NCBI GenBank assembly: GCA_964444825.1 | Contig: CAYUIS010000005.1 | Span: 1-64,000, forward strand | Origin: CAYUIS01 sp964444825 | GTDB taxonomy: Bacteria; Chloroflexota; Anaerolineae; B4-G1 | Reading direction: 5' to 3' | Length of the DNA stretch: 64,000 bases | In this document: in pieces, positions 16,198-24,931 of the stretch | How the letters are laid out: each line of letters starts with the position of its first letter | Position numbering within the stretch: the stretch's first letter is position 1 | Translations under genes and position numbers: made by a program | The notes under the pieces: model-generated | Database searches by the model: none | What the model saw: only the letters and a program-made list of their open reading frames with translations | Told to the model about the DNA's origin: nothing

Positions 16198-17427
16198 ATG
16201 GCCGACTATTACACATTCCGCAAGTTCACGGTCGAGATTCACGGTGCCGAGCACATCATCGTCGGCAAACCGGGCGTCTGGGCGTGGAACCGCCTTGATC
16301 CGGGCACAGCGGCGCTGCTCGAGGTGGTCGATGTGGATCCCCAGGATGCAGTGCTGGACTTGGGCTGTGGGACGGGCGTTATCGGCGCGGTGGCAGCCCG
16401 TCTGGCCTCCCAAGGTCAGGTCACGCTGGTGGACTGCAACGTGGCGGCAACGGCCTGTGCTGAGCGCACGCTGGTCGCCAACAACCTCACCAATGCGGAC
16501 GTACGACTGGCAGATGGCGTGGATGGCCAGGCGCCAGCTTCGTTTGATCTAGTGCTAAGCCATCTTGCGCGCGGACGCGCTGTGCAAGAGGCCCTCATCC
16601 AAGGCGCGGCCCGTGTGTTGCGGCCCGGTGGCCGCTTTTACTGTGTCGCTCACAAGCGCGCCGGGGTCAAGGGCGCAATCGCGTATACGCGCGAGCTGTT
16701 TGGGCAATGCGGCGTGGTGCGGCAGAAGAAGGGCTATCACGTGGCGATGGCGGTCAGGCCTGCGGATCTGTACCTGCCCGCGCTCACGGATAGTTATGTC
16801 ACGCGCACCGTCGCCGTGGACGGCGCCGAGGCAATACTGGTAAGCAAATCGGGCGTCTTCGCCTGGGATCGGCTGGACGAGGGCACGGCAGCCCTCGTGG
16901 AAACGATAGAGATCCGTCCCTCCGATCATGTGCTCGACCTGGGATGTGGGACTGGGCTGGCCGGGCTGGCGGCTGCTCGGCGGGCGAACAAGGGCCAGGT
17001 TGTGCTGACAGATGCCGACGTGCGCGCCTGCGAATCGGCCCGCCGGACGTTGGAGGCGAACGGGGTCACCAACAGTATCGTGCTGCTCGGAGACTGTGGT
17101 TCCGCTGTCCTTGATCGCCGATTCGACGTCGTCATCACCAATCCGCCTTTCCATCAGGATACTGGCGTGGAGTATGCAGTGGCGCGTCAGTTTGTGCGCG
17201 ACGCCGCGCAGGTTCTCTCCCCCGGGGGGAGGCTCTTTCTCGTTGCTAACCGCTTCTTGGCATATACCGATACGATCCGTGAGGTCTTTGGAGATGCCAC
17301 CACTGCCTATTCTGACAACAGCTATCACGTCCTGAGCGCAGTGGCGCAGAAACCCAGTTCCGAGTACAATTGGGATGCAAAACAAGGAGAAGGCAATGTG
17401 GGCATGGCAGGGAGACAAACGGGTTGA
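16198..17427 (+). CDS. RsmC-like rRNA methyltransferase with duplicated domains
   Basis: A 409-aa protein made of two similar class I methyltransferase halves. Each half has a GVWAWNRLDPGTAALLE-like lead-in and LDLGCGTG (near residues 60 and 250). Only the C-terminal half keeps the catalytic NPPFHQD motif typical of guanine-N2 RNA methyltransferases; the N-terminal half has SHLARG there. This is the organisation of RsmC/RlmG, where the N-terminal domain is inactive, so 16S or 23S rRNA is the likely target. I prefer the ATG at 16198 because AGGA precedes it. Its 3' end overlaps the next gene by 32 bp. Confidence 0.82.
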   Translation: MADYYTFRKFTVEIHGAEHIIVGKPGVWAWNRLDPGTAALLEVVDVDPQDAVLDLGCGTGVIGAVAARLASQGQVTLVDCNVAATACAERTLVANNLTNADVRLADGVDGQAPASFDLVLSHLARGRAVQEALIQGAARVLRPGGRFYCVAHKRAGVKGAIAYTRELFGQCGVVRQKKGYHVAMAVRPADLYLPALTDSYVTRTVAVDGAEAILVSKSGVFAWDRLDEGTAALVETIEIRPSDHVLDLGCGTGLAGLAAARRANKGQVVLTDADVRACESARRTLEANGVTNSIVLLGDCGSAVLDRRFDVVITNPPFHQDTGVEYAVARQFVRDAAQVLSPGGRLFLVANRFLAYTDTIREVFGDATTAYSDNSYHVLSAVAQKPSSEYNWDAKQGEGNVGMAGRQTG

Positions 17428-18553
17428 CGCCTGCGACGTGGTCGTCGTCGGGGCGGGTCTAGTGGGGGCAGCGGTGGCTGCAGGCCTGAGCCGCGCGGGG
17501 TTCGATACCGCGGTATTGGAGGCTTGTAGCGTGGCGAGCGGCGCGACGGGACGGTGCGCCGGCATGGTGCTGACGGGTCTGGCCGGTCACTATAGCTGGG
17601 CCGTCGCTGGATATGGCAGGGAAACGGCACGCGAGGTCTGGGCGTTGACCGTCGAAGGCCGGGAACGGCTGATCGAGACTGCCGAACAGTTAGCGCTGCC
17701 GGTGGAGCGGACTGGCAGCCTGGCCCTGGCCGTGGATGCTGCCGAGGTGCAAGCGCTGGCGGAATCGGCGGCCTTGCTGGAGGAGGACGGCTTTGACGTC
17801 CAGTTCCATCCCCAGGACCCCATAGGGCGTGGTTTCCGCGGTGCTCTGCGCTACCCCGACGATGCGACTGTGGATGCTGCTGGACTGACCCAGGCTCTGC
17901 TGTCCACCAATGACATCACTGTCCACGAGGGCACCGAGGTCTACAGCGTCGAGAGAGAGGGGGATGGCGTCCGTGTCTGGGCGCACCGCCGCACCGTGCT
18001 CTGCGGCGCTGTCGTCTTGGCGATCAACGGATACGCACCCTTGTTCGACTTTTATTTCACCGACAAGATCGCCCCCGTCCGCAGCCTCATCCTTGCGACC
18101 TCGCCCCTGGATCAAGTAATCCTCGAACAGCCGTGCTGGGCCGACGACGGCTACGCCTACTGTCGCCAATTGCCCGATCGGCGGCTGTTTCTGGGCAGTT
18201 CGCAACGCCCACGCACTGCCAACCTGAAAGCGCAGGGGAGGATAGGCCAGGAAACTGAGCCGGACGACGAGCCGGACGATGCGGTACACGATGGACTACT
18301 CCGTTTCGCTCAACGTCATTTCCCAGATGTCACTGCCGAGATGCACAGCGCCGACCGCTGGTCTGGCGTGATGGGATTCACTCCCGATGGCCTGCCGCTG
18401 GTAGGCCGACTGCCCAAACTGCCCCAGGTGTATTTTGCGGTGGGATTCGGAGGTCGTGGGCTGGCGTGGTCCTTTGTCATCGCCGACCGGTTGGTGCATT
18501 CGATGCTGGATAGCACCAGCCCAGGGATGGTCCTGTTTGGCAGTGGTGTGTAA
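17396..18553 (+). CDS. FAD-dependent oxidoreductase (DAO family)
   Basis: A 385-aa glycine/D-amino-acid-oxidase-type flavoprotein. The N-terminal Rossmann motif is VVVVGAGLVGAAVAAGLSRAG, and GVMGFTPDGLPLVGRLP plus GFGGRGLAWSF form the C-terminal FAD contact. Such enzymes oxidise a secondary or tertiary amine or amino acid; the substrate is unknown. AAGGAG (17384-17389) fixes the ATG at 17396, inside the 3' end of the methyltransferase gene, so the two are coupled. Confidence 0.87.
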   Translation: MWAWQGDKRVDACDVVVVGAGLVGAAVAAGLSRAGFDTAVLEACSVASGATGRCAGMVLTGLAGHYSWAVAGYGRETAREVWALTVEGRERLIETAEQLALPVERTGSLALAVDAAEVQALAESAALLEEDGFDVQFHPQDPIGRGFRGALRYPDDATVDAAGLTQALLSTNDITVHEGTEVYSVEREGDGVRVWAHRRTVLCGAVVLAINGYAPLFDFYFTDKIAPVRSLILATSPLDQVILEQPCWADDGYAYCRQLPDRRLFLGSSQRPRTANLKAQGRIGQETEPDDEPDDAVHDGLLRFAQRHFPDVTAEMHSADRWSGVMGFTPDGLPLVGRLPKLPQVYFAVGFGGRGLAWSFVIADRLVHSMLDSTSPGMVLFGSGV

Positions 18554-18638
18554 AACGGGGAGGATAGGTGCGTCGTGTACTCTGCTAGATACACGCGGCT
18601 AACGGTCTCCGATGGGCGGGGAATACACTTTGGGGGGA

Positions 18639-19667
18639 ATGGACGTGCGTAAGGAAGCATACCTCGTCAAACAGCTCTCAGACAGTGGGGTCCAATGCCA
18701 GGTCTGCGAGCACTTTTGCGCCATCAAGCCGGACGGATTTGGAAAATGCGGCGTGCGCCGGAATATCGACGGCACCCTCTACCTGGTCGTATACGGCGAG
18801 GCTGTCGCGGTCCACGTGGATCCCATCGAGAAGAAACCCCTGTTTCACTTTATACCTCGGGGCAACATCCTATCTATCGGCACGTACGGCTGCAATTTCC
18901 GCTGCCCCTTCTGCCAGAATTGGCAAATGTCGCAGGCCCGAGACTTGAACGACGAACAGGACGATATCGGACGGCGGGCGATGCCCGAGACACTGGTCAA
19001 TACATGTGTCAGAGAGCACATCCCGATGATTGCGTACACCTACAATGAGCCGACCGTCTTTTTCGAGTACACTTACGACACCGCAAAACTGGCTCATCAA
19101 CACGGGATCAAGAACGTCTACGTGTCCAACGGCTACATGTCACAGCTTGTGCTCGATAAAATCGAGCCTTACCTGGATGGCATCAACATAGATCTCAAGG
19201 CCTTCACCGAACAATTCTACCACGAGCAGTGCCAGGCGCGGCTGGAGCCGGTCAAGCGCAACATCGCTCACATTGCGCGTGAGACCGACATCTGGATCGA
19301 GGTCACCACGCTGTTGATCCCCGGACTCAACGACTCCGAGGACGAACTGCGGGCTATGGCTGAATGGCTGGCGCAAGTGGATCCGGATCTGGTCTGGCAT
19401 GTTAGCGCCTTTCATCCAGATTACGAGATGCTGGACCGACCACGCACATCGCAGAAGGCGCTGGCCAGGGCTTACGAGATCGGCGTACAGGCTGGACTGA
19501 GATACGTCTACGTAGGCAACGTGATGGACGCGGACCGCGAGAGCACCTATTGCCCAGAGTGCGGCCAGAAGCTGATCGAACGTCATTGGTACAATGTGAG
19601 GGAGCTGTGGCGCGAACGTGGGACGTGTTTCCAGTGCGGTCACTCCATCGCCGGTGTGTGGTCTTGA
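18639..19667 (+). CDS. amrS: AmmeMemoRadiSam system radical SAM enzyme
   Basis: A 342-aa radical SAM protein of the AmrS family. The N-terminal C-x2-C...C region (CQVCEHFC ... GKCGVR) precedes the cluster motif GCNFRCPFCQNW (CxxxCxxC), YTYNEPTVFFEYTYD and NIDLKAF. The C-terminus carries a second zinc-type cysteine set (CPECG, CFQCG). The AmmeMemoRadiSam triad is widespread, but its reaction is not settled. The next two genes are the triad partners. The start is uncertain: ATG at 18639 follows a G6 run and matches the family's N-terminus; 18612 would add nine residues. Confidence 0.92.
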   Translation: MDVRKEAYLVKQLSDSGVQCQVCEHFCAIKPDGFGKCGVRRNIDGTLYLVVYGEAVAVHVDPIEKKPLFHFIPRGNILSIGTYGCNFRCPFCQNWQMSQARDLNDEQDDIGRRAMPETLVNTCVREHIPMIAYTYNEPTVFFEYTYDTAKLAHQHGIKNVYVSNGYMSQLVLDKIEPYLDGINIDLKAFTEQFYHEQCQARLEPVKRNIAHIARETDIWIEVTTLLIPGLNDSEDELRAMAEWLAQVDPDLVWHVSAFHPDYEMLDRPRTSQKALARAYEIGVQAGLRYVYVGNVMDADRESTYCPECGQKLIERHWYNVRELWRERGTCFQCGHSIAGVWS

Positions 19668-19786
19668 TCGGCCGGGTGACGGCAACCGTCAAACGACGGC
19701 GACCCGCTCTTTCTGCTTATCTGTTGACCTTGGTGCGTTGGCCTTGATCTGACTGTTGATCGAGTGATTGAGATGGGAGGTGCCTG

Positions 19787-20587
19787 ATGTCTGATCTGAC
19801 AGTCCGCCGACCAGCCGTCGCGGGGCAGTTCTATCCCCGGGACGCTGATACGATACGGCGGGTGATCCGGGAGTACATAGACGAAGCGACGCTGCCCAAA
19901 GATCTAGGAACCGTTCGCGCAGTCATCGCCCCTCACGCTGGTTACATCTATTCCGGCCGCACCGCTGGCTATGCGTTCAAGGCGCTGGAAGCTCTGCCTG
20001 AGAAAGAATGGACCGTATTCCTCCTTGGCCCTGCCCACCGTGTCCGCTTCCGTGGGGTGGCCCTGGGAGACTATTCCGCCTTCCGCACCCCGCTGGGCGA
20101 CGTCCCCATCGCGGTTGACCGGGTCGCAGACCTGCTCGCCCGTTCTCCCCTCTACACCCGCACCCCCAAAGCTCACGAGCTTGAGCACTGCCTTGAGGTA
20201 GAGGTGCCATTCCTCCAGATGACTTTGACGAACTTTGACCTGGTGCCCATGCTGTTCGGCGAAGTTGACCCCGAGGAGGTGGCCACTGAATTGGCTGATC
20301 ACGTTGACGAGGGCGACCTGATCGTGATCTCGAATGACCTGAGTCATTTCCATCCTTACGATGAGGCTCAACGGCTGGATCAGAGGCTGTTGGATGCGCT
20401 GCTGAACAACGACACGAAGGGCGTGCTGAGGGGCGAGGCTTGCGGCCAAGCACCCGTGGCAACACTGATGGGAATTGCAGGTCGCAAAAAGTGGACCCCT
20501 CATCTGCTGGATTACCGCACATCCGGCGACACGGCGGGCGATAAACGGCAGGTGGTGGGCTACGCTTCGGTGGCGTACACGGATTGA
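19787..20587 (+). CDS. amrB: AmmeMemoRadiSam system protein B (Memo-like)
   Basis: A 266-aa Memo-family protein, related to class III extradiol dioxygenases and human MEMO1. Family landmarks are RRPAVAGQFYP at the start, VIAPHAGYIYSG, LGPAHRVRF, EHCLEVEVPFLQ and ISNDLSHFHPY, which hold the histidines and acidic residues of the putative metal site. GGAGGTG lies before the ATG. It sits between amrS and amrA, the usual triad. Confidence 0.94.
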   Translation: MSDLTVRRPAVAGQFYPRDADTIRRVIREYIDEATLPKDLGTVRAVIAPHAGYIYSGRTAGYAFKALEALPEKEWTVFLLGPAHRVRFRGVALGDYSAFRTPLGDVPIAVDRVADLLARSPLYTRTPKAHELEHCLEVEVPFLQMTLTNFDLVPMLFGEVDPEEVATELADHVDEGDLIVISNDLSHFHPYDEAQRLDQRLLDALLNNDTKGVLRGEACGQAPVATLMGIAGRKKWTPHLLDYRTSGDTAGDKRQVVGYASVAYTD

Positions 20588-20657
20588 ATCGTTCACACAA
20601 GGTCGGGGGCAAAAAACGCAGCGTTCCTTGAACGCTTGTAGAAAGGATTCCCGCATC

Positions 20658-21227
20658 ATGTCCCTCACACCGCAGGAACGAGAGGAACTGCTGACGATGG
20701 CCCGGGACGCGATCGTGCGCTCGGTTCACCACCAGGAGATCCCGCCAATTGACTTGAACGCACTCACGGAAACCCTACAGCATGTCGGGGCCAGTTTCGT
20801 CACGCTGACCAAACGTGGAGAGTTGCGGGGCTGCATCGGCTCGTTGGAGGGCCGGCGTCCCCTGGCGGAGGACGTGCGAGAAAATGCGATCTCAGCCGCG
20901 TTCCACGATCCTCGTTTCCCGCCGGTGAGTCCTGACGAACTGCAAGACCTGCGCGTCGAGGTTTCGGTGTTGAGCGCCCCCCAACCGCTGGCCTACGATG
21001 GGGCCGACGATCTGATGACCAAGCTGCGCCCCGGAGTGGATGGGGTGGTCATCGAGAGTGGCTGGAAGCGGGCCACGTTTCTACCACAGGTGTGGGAAAA
21101 GATATCGGACCCCAGGCAGTTCTTGGAGTTTCTGTGCCAAAAAGCCCACCTTCCCGCTAGCGCCTACCGTCACCCAGGGCTGGATGTCTTCACGTATCAG
21201 GTGGAAAAGTTCAAGGAAGGCGAATAG
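20658..21227 (+). CDS. amrA: AmmeMemoRadiSam system protein A (AMMECR1-like)
   Basis: A 189-aa AMMECR1-domain protein. The invariant LRGCIGSLEG motif and the following AFHDPRFPPVSPDEL are clear. The family is structurally known, but its activity is not. The ATG at 20658 is preceded by AAAGGA. The 70-bp gap from amrB contains a small hairpin, AGCGTTC/GAACGCT (20630-20646), without a T run; it may be a processing signal rather than a terminator. Last gene of the plus-strand cluster. Confidence 0.93.
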   Translation: MSLTPQEREELLTMARDAIVRSVHHQEIPPIDLNALTETLQHVGASFVTLTKRGELRGCIGSLEGRRPLAEDVRENAISAAFHDPRFPPVSPDELQDLRVEVSVLSAPQPLAYDGADDLMTKLRPGVDGVVIESGWKRATFLPQVWEKISDPRQFLEFLCQKAHLPASAYRHPGLDVFTYQVEKFKEGE

Positions 21228-21254
21228 GCAGGAGACGGGGCGGGCCCATAGGTG

Positions 21255-21908
21255 CTAGGGGTCTTGCTCTCGCAATGTCCTCAACTGCCGATACAGACGC
21301 TCCAAGTGGACCAGTGCTTGGTCCACCCGCTCGCGGTTCTTAGCCCGATTGAGCCACAAGCTGGCCCCGCTAGGGTGAGGCAGAGGAACAATCCAATAGC
21401 CTTTTCTGGTTTCGTGCTGTTCGTGGTCGGACCGCATGGCCTGCCCAACCACGTGCGCCAGTTTCACCGATCCAAGAAAACGGCGCACCGCCAGCCCACC
21501 TACGGGGACGACGATCTGCGGGCGCACAATCGCCAGCTCCCGTTCCAGAAAGGGAGCACACAGTTTTTGCTCGCCCCGCGTGGGCGCTCGATCTCCTTTG
21601 CCGCCAGAGGACTTGCCGGGATAGCACTTGGTCACAGCGCTCATGTACTGGGTGGCGCGGAACTCCTCCTCGTTCCAACCAGCCTGGGCCAACCACTGGA
21701 AAAGGCGGCGACCGGAGGGGCCGTTGAAAGGGCGGCCCACCTGCGTCTCTGTGATGCCGGGGGCTTGGCCCACGATCATCACCTCGGCGGTGGAAGGGCC
21801 TGAGAACACCGCGCCCGGGGCGATCGGGTATCCTGCCTCCAAACAGCGACGGCAGGTGCGCATCTCAGTATGTAGCTCGGCGAGTTGAGCGTCCGATGAT
21901 CGCGTCAT
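21255..21908 (-). CDS. Uracil-DNA glycosylase, iron-sulfur type
   Basis: A 217-aa enzyme of the UDG family 4/5 group. The uracil-binding motif is MIVGQAPGITE (near 45-55) and the C-terminal catalytic-loop motif is PHPSGASLW. Four cysteines (CRRC near residue 19, TKCYPG, KLCAPF) fit the [4Fe-4S] cluster of this group. It removes uracil from deaminated DNA. I start it at the ATG at 21908, where family similarity begins. It lies just downstream of the NACHT-protein gene, on the same strand. Confidence 0.9.
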   Translation of the reverse strand: MTRSSDAQLAELHTEMRTCRRCLEAGYPIAPGAVFSGPSTAEVMIVGQAPGITETQVGRPFNGPSGRRLFQWLAQAGWNEEEFRATQYMSAVTKCYPGKSSGGKGDRAPTRGEQKLCAPFLERELAIVRPQIVVPVGGLAVRRFLGSVKLAHVVGQAMRSDHEQHETRKGYWIVPLPHPSGASLWLNRAKNRERVDQALVHLERLYRQLRTLREQDP

Positions 21909-21916
21909 TGGGCAAG

Positions 21917-21946
21917 CACTCACGGTAGTGAACACTCACGGTAGTG
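21917..21946. repeat. Tandem 14-bp duplication at a gene junction
   Basis: CACTCACGGTAGTG occurs at 21917-21930 and again at 21933-21946, across the stop codon of the NACHT-protein gene and the bases before the glycosylase gene. It looks like a small local duplication. Confidence 0.7.
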
Positions 21947-24707
21947 GAAGGGCGGTCAACCCTATCCGAAAGCCGACGTCCCTATTACGATGGTTCAGAC
22001 CAATCCTGATGCGGCCTGCCGCGTTGGCGCTGTCAACCGAGTTGCTGGAGGAGCTGCCCTGCAGCACCCCACGCTCATGCTCCGACCGCCACTCGCTCGT
22101 CGTCCACTCCCACACGTTGCCGGCCATATCGGCGCACCCGCAAGGGCTATCGCCATCCGGTGAATACCGGCCCACGGGGGTCGTGGTCCCGATACCACTT
22201 TCCTGCGTGTTGCACTTTGTCGGGTCGAGATCGTCTCCCCAGGGATACATACGGCCGTCGACCCCTCGGGCTGCCTTCTCCCACTCGTGCTCGGCGAGGA
22301 GTCTTGCCCCTGCCCACTCTGCGTACGCTTCAGCATCGTGCCAACTGACCTGCACAACTGGATGATCCATGCGGTCTTTGATGCTGCTGCGCGGTCCATC
22401 TGGATTACGCCAGTTAAAACCCATCGTATGGCGGAGCGTCCTGGGATTCAGTCCGCCTTCCCTCTCCGCCGTGGTCACGTATCCCGTAGCCTGCACGAAC
22501 CGTGCAAACTCGGCGTTGGTCACCGGCTGGCGAGCGACAAAGAATCCCAACTCGAGTCTGACTATCCAGGTGCCGTTCTCATCCTCTGAACCCATAATAA
22601 ACGGACCTGGCGGGACCCAGACCATCCCGTCGGGTACCTTGAGCCCTCTCGGCGGTGATGGAGGCCAGTCAGCGTACGTCAACAGACCGTGCACGAACCC
22701 CCTGATCTCTTCGTTGATGCGGAGCTCTGGTGCGCTGCCATCCAGCAGTCTGGGGGACAGCCATTGAGCCACAAAGAACTCTTGAAAGCTCTTGTGCACA
22801 AAGTGATAGTTCCCCACGTTGTCCCGATTTAGGAAAGAACAGGTGCGAATGTCGTGGTCAAAGTAATCCACGTCGTGGGCTCTGCTCAGGCTAAAGTACT
22901 CGCGTACCCGCTCCGGCAGCCGCGCAAAGTGAATGTTCGCCTCATCTCGGCGCTGCATCTCCATCGCCAGTTCCTGCATGAACAACCGCTTGTCCTCACG
23001 GGTGATCAACGTACGGCCCTTCTCCTCGTCGCGCTGTAACCACAGATCGGTGTAGGCCTCGTATAGCCGTGCCGCGTTGATCGCATACCGGGGCTTGAGT
23101 TCAGGCAGAGAACGAGCGATCATGTCCAGGAGCACCGGTCGCTGCGCCAGTTCTGCCAGGTTATAGGTGTCCTCAATCTCGCGCCAGTACTGCCGCCATT
23201 TGTGAGGGTAGCGCGCCCGGAGCATAGCCTGGATGTCATCGCGGTCGAAAGGCAGGAGGTGCACAATCTCAAAGTTGGGCCGGCCGGTCAAGTCAATGGC
23301 CACTTGCTCCGGCACCCCCTGGGTCCCGCCCAGCATTTGCTGCTCCCGGTGTGAAAGCAGCCTCTCGGCCTCTTCGCTGGTTCTAAAGTAGGGTGTGCGG
23401 CAGGTGAGTATCACCTTGCTGTTCGCCTCCGCTGTCCGGGCCAGCTCCTCAAAATTGTTGACCGTGGTCTGATCATCCACCTTGTGCGCCATCTCATCGA
23501 AACCATCGAACAGGAGAACCAGTTTGCCGGCTCCATTAAAACGAGAAAAAGCCTCGTAGCCAGCTTGAATGGAATAGCGATTTACCAAAAAGTCGGTGAT
23601 GAGCTGTTCCAGGTTCATCGCCTTGGCGTAATCGCGCAGCGAGATGAGGATAGGGATACGATGCCGGTCAGGATCAGCCAGCCAGCGGCGTCCCAGTCTG
23701 GCCGCGTATTGGCGGCAGAAGGAGGTCTTGCCAGTCCCATAGTCGCCCAGGATGGAGATGTGGTTACGGGCAGGGTCATTCAGCCAATCGTCCACGTATT
23801 CGTCCATCGGTTTGTAGATACTGCCATCGCCACTCCGGCACCCCAGATCTATGTAATAGCTCCAGAGTTCACTCCGTTTGTAATCACCCACCAGCTCACG
23901 TACGTAGGACTCAAAGTCAATCAACTCACGATAGAACTCGTTCAGCGTAAAGGTCTGTATCGTGCCGTCAGTCTTGGTGGCATACTCCCGTGCGGCAGGC
24001 GAGACACGGGTATGGGTCACCAGCACACCTCCGCCAAAGCCCTGCGACTTTGTCTCGGCGAGCAGCGTCTCCACGTCGCCACGCTCCACCGCGCCCTCTT
24101 TACATACCACAATCACAGGGGGAGTAAACGTACCTTTTCGCGTACAGGTCAGGCGCACGCGGTCAGCCGATGCTTCCCGCTCCTGACACAGAAAACCCAT
24201 AGCGATAAGCAACTCCTCGACCGTCTCTGCCAGGGTGCCAGCAGGGGTAGAAGCCTTCGGGGGGGGAGATGGGAAATAGCGCTCCCGCACCTCGGGATGC
24301 TCGTCCAGCAAGCGCGCTAGGTCACCCTTCGACCACGTCGTGGCCTGGTAGTGGGGCACCGTGCTGGGGATGCTGGTCAGTTGCTTGCGCGCTTGTTCGC
24401 TGGGGACGGTGCTGGTGATAAGGACATAACGGTCGCAATCGTGGGTGCCCATACGTGCGATAGGGCTACCAAGGTCTTTTTCCCGCACCGACTTGCCACT
24501 CTTGGCATAGTGCTTGCACTCAATCAGGTAGTGATGCATCTCGGAAAAGCCCGCGCGATCGGCCGTTCTGTGGCTGGCAATGATATCCTTTCCCAGATCC
24601 GGACCACGCGCGACCTTGGCCTCGATGGAGAAACCCATAGCTTGCAGCAGGTCTTCGCAGAGCAATTCAAATTCCTCGGCGTCGATCAGGGTGAAGTCGA
24701 TGTGCAT
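21936..24707 (-). CDS. Mrr-type nuclease - NACHT ATPase - FGE/C-lectin fusion protein
   Basis: A 923-aa multidomain protein. Residues 1-125 form a restriction-endonuclease-like fold (FELLCEDLLQAMGF, GPDLGKD with D37 or D41, IECKH with E63 and K65: the PD-(D/E)xK pattern). A second, apparently inactive nuclease-like domain spans about 170-265. A NACHT-type STAND NTPase follows, with Walker A GDYGTGKTSF (about 319-328) and Walker B KLVLLFDGFDE (about 394-404). The C-terminal 235 residues are a formylglycine-generating-enzyme/C-type-lectin fold (MVWVPPGPFIMGS, MAGNVWEW). The last part, just before VGFRIG, is unusually rich in Ser/Asn/Gly, like diversified lectin-fold regions. The layout is that of an anti-phage sensor-effector: lectin recognises, NACHT oligomerises, nuclease cuts. 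That role is inference. GAGGAG lies seven bases before the ATG at 24707. Confidence 0.88.
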   Translation of the reverse strand: MHIDFTLIDAEEFELLCEDLLQAMGFSIEAKVARGPDLGKDIIASHRTADRAGFSEMHHYLIECKHYAKSGKSVREKDLGSPIARMGTHDCDRYVLITSTVPSEQARKQLTSIPSTVPHYQATTWSKGDLARLLDEHPEVRERYFPSPPPKASTPAGTLAETVEELLIAMGFLCQEREASADRVRLTCTRKGTFTPPVIVVCKEGAVERGDVETLLAETKSQGFGGGVLVTHTRVSPAAREYATKTDGTIQTFTLNEFYRELIDFESYVRELVGDYKRSELWSYYIDLGCRSGDGSIYKPMDEYVDDWLNDPARNHISILGDYGTGKTSFCRQYAARLGRRWLADPDRHRIPILISLRDYAKAMNLEQLITDFLVNRYSIQAGYEAFSRFNGAGKLVLLFDGFDEMAHKVDDQTTVNNFEELARTAEANSKVILTCRTPYFRTSEEAERLLSHREQQMLGGTQGVPEQVAIDLTGRPNFEIVHLLPFDRDDIQAMLRARYPHKWRQYWREIEDTYNLAELAQRPVLLDMIARSLPELKPRYAINAARLYEAYTDLWLQRDEEKGRTLITREDKRLFMQELAMEMQRRDEANIHFARLPERVREYFSLSRAHDVDYFDHDIRTCSFLNRDNVGNYHFVHKSFQEFFVAQWLSPRLLDGSAPELRINEEIRGFVHGLLTYADWPPSPPRGLKVPDGMVWVPPGPFIMGSEDENGTWIVRLELGFFVARQPVTNAEFARFVQATGYVTTAEREGGLNPRTLRHTMGFNWRNPDGPRSSIKDRMDHPVVQVSWHDAEAYAEWAGARLLAEHEWEKAARGVDGRMYPWGDDLDPTKCNTQESGIGTTTPVGRYSPDGDSPCGCADMAGNVWEWTTSEWRSEHERGVLQGSSSSNSVDSANAAGRIRIGLNHRNRDVGFRIGLTALPLP
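21966..22058 (-). other. Variable-region-like end of the lectin fold
   Basis: The 31 codons from GSSSSNS to VGFR sit where variable regions lie in FGE/C-lectin targets of diversity-generating retroelements. Most of these codons end in C or T, as expected if they derive from AAC/AAT template codons by adenine mutagenesis. Canonical FGE proteins have GGSW and many Arg/Asn here; this copy has Ser and small residues instead. No template repeat or reverse transcriptase was seen in the window. Confidence 0.4.
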
Positions 24708-24785
24708 GGTTCGTCTCCTCGCAGAAGGCTTGGTGGGAGGGGAACGCACTGCCCTGTGGTCGTGCAGACCTCAAGCGGTGTGGGG

Positions 24786-24808
24786 TAGGTTTCCCCGCCC
24801 GAAACCTA
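24786..24808. promoter_or_regulatory. Palindrome at the NACHT-gene transcript start
   Basis: TAGGTTTC and GAAACCTA form a perfect 8-bp stem around CCCGCCC, within about 30 nt downstream of the predicted NACHT-gene start site. It has no T run. It is a candidate repressor operator or mRNA-stability hairpin. Confidence 0.4.
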
Positions 24809-24819
24809 ATCCTACCTTC

Positions 24820-24848
24820 ATTCTAGCACAGCTACGTTCTGGGGGCAA
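24820..24848 (-). promoter_or_regulatory. Promoter for the nuclease-NACHT gene
   Basis: Minus-strand TTGCCC (24848-24843), 17-bp spacer, TAGAAT (24825-24820). The predicted start near 24813 leaves a leader of about 105 nt with the palindrome. Confidence 0.5.
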
Positions 24849-24870
24849 GAGCGGGAAAAGACAGTTCAAT

Positions 24871-24899
24871 TTGACAGAGCCCACCAAAGCAGTTATATT
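24871..24899 (+). promoter_or_regulatory. Strong divergent promoter without an intact gene
   Basis: TTGACA (24871-24876), 17-bp spacer, TATATT (24894-24899) on the plus strand. It leads into the gene stub at 24932 and then into the 3' end of an opposing gene. Confidence 0.6.
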
Positions 24900-24931
24900 G
24901 AGCACATCATCACGAAACAAAGAGAGGATGT

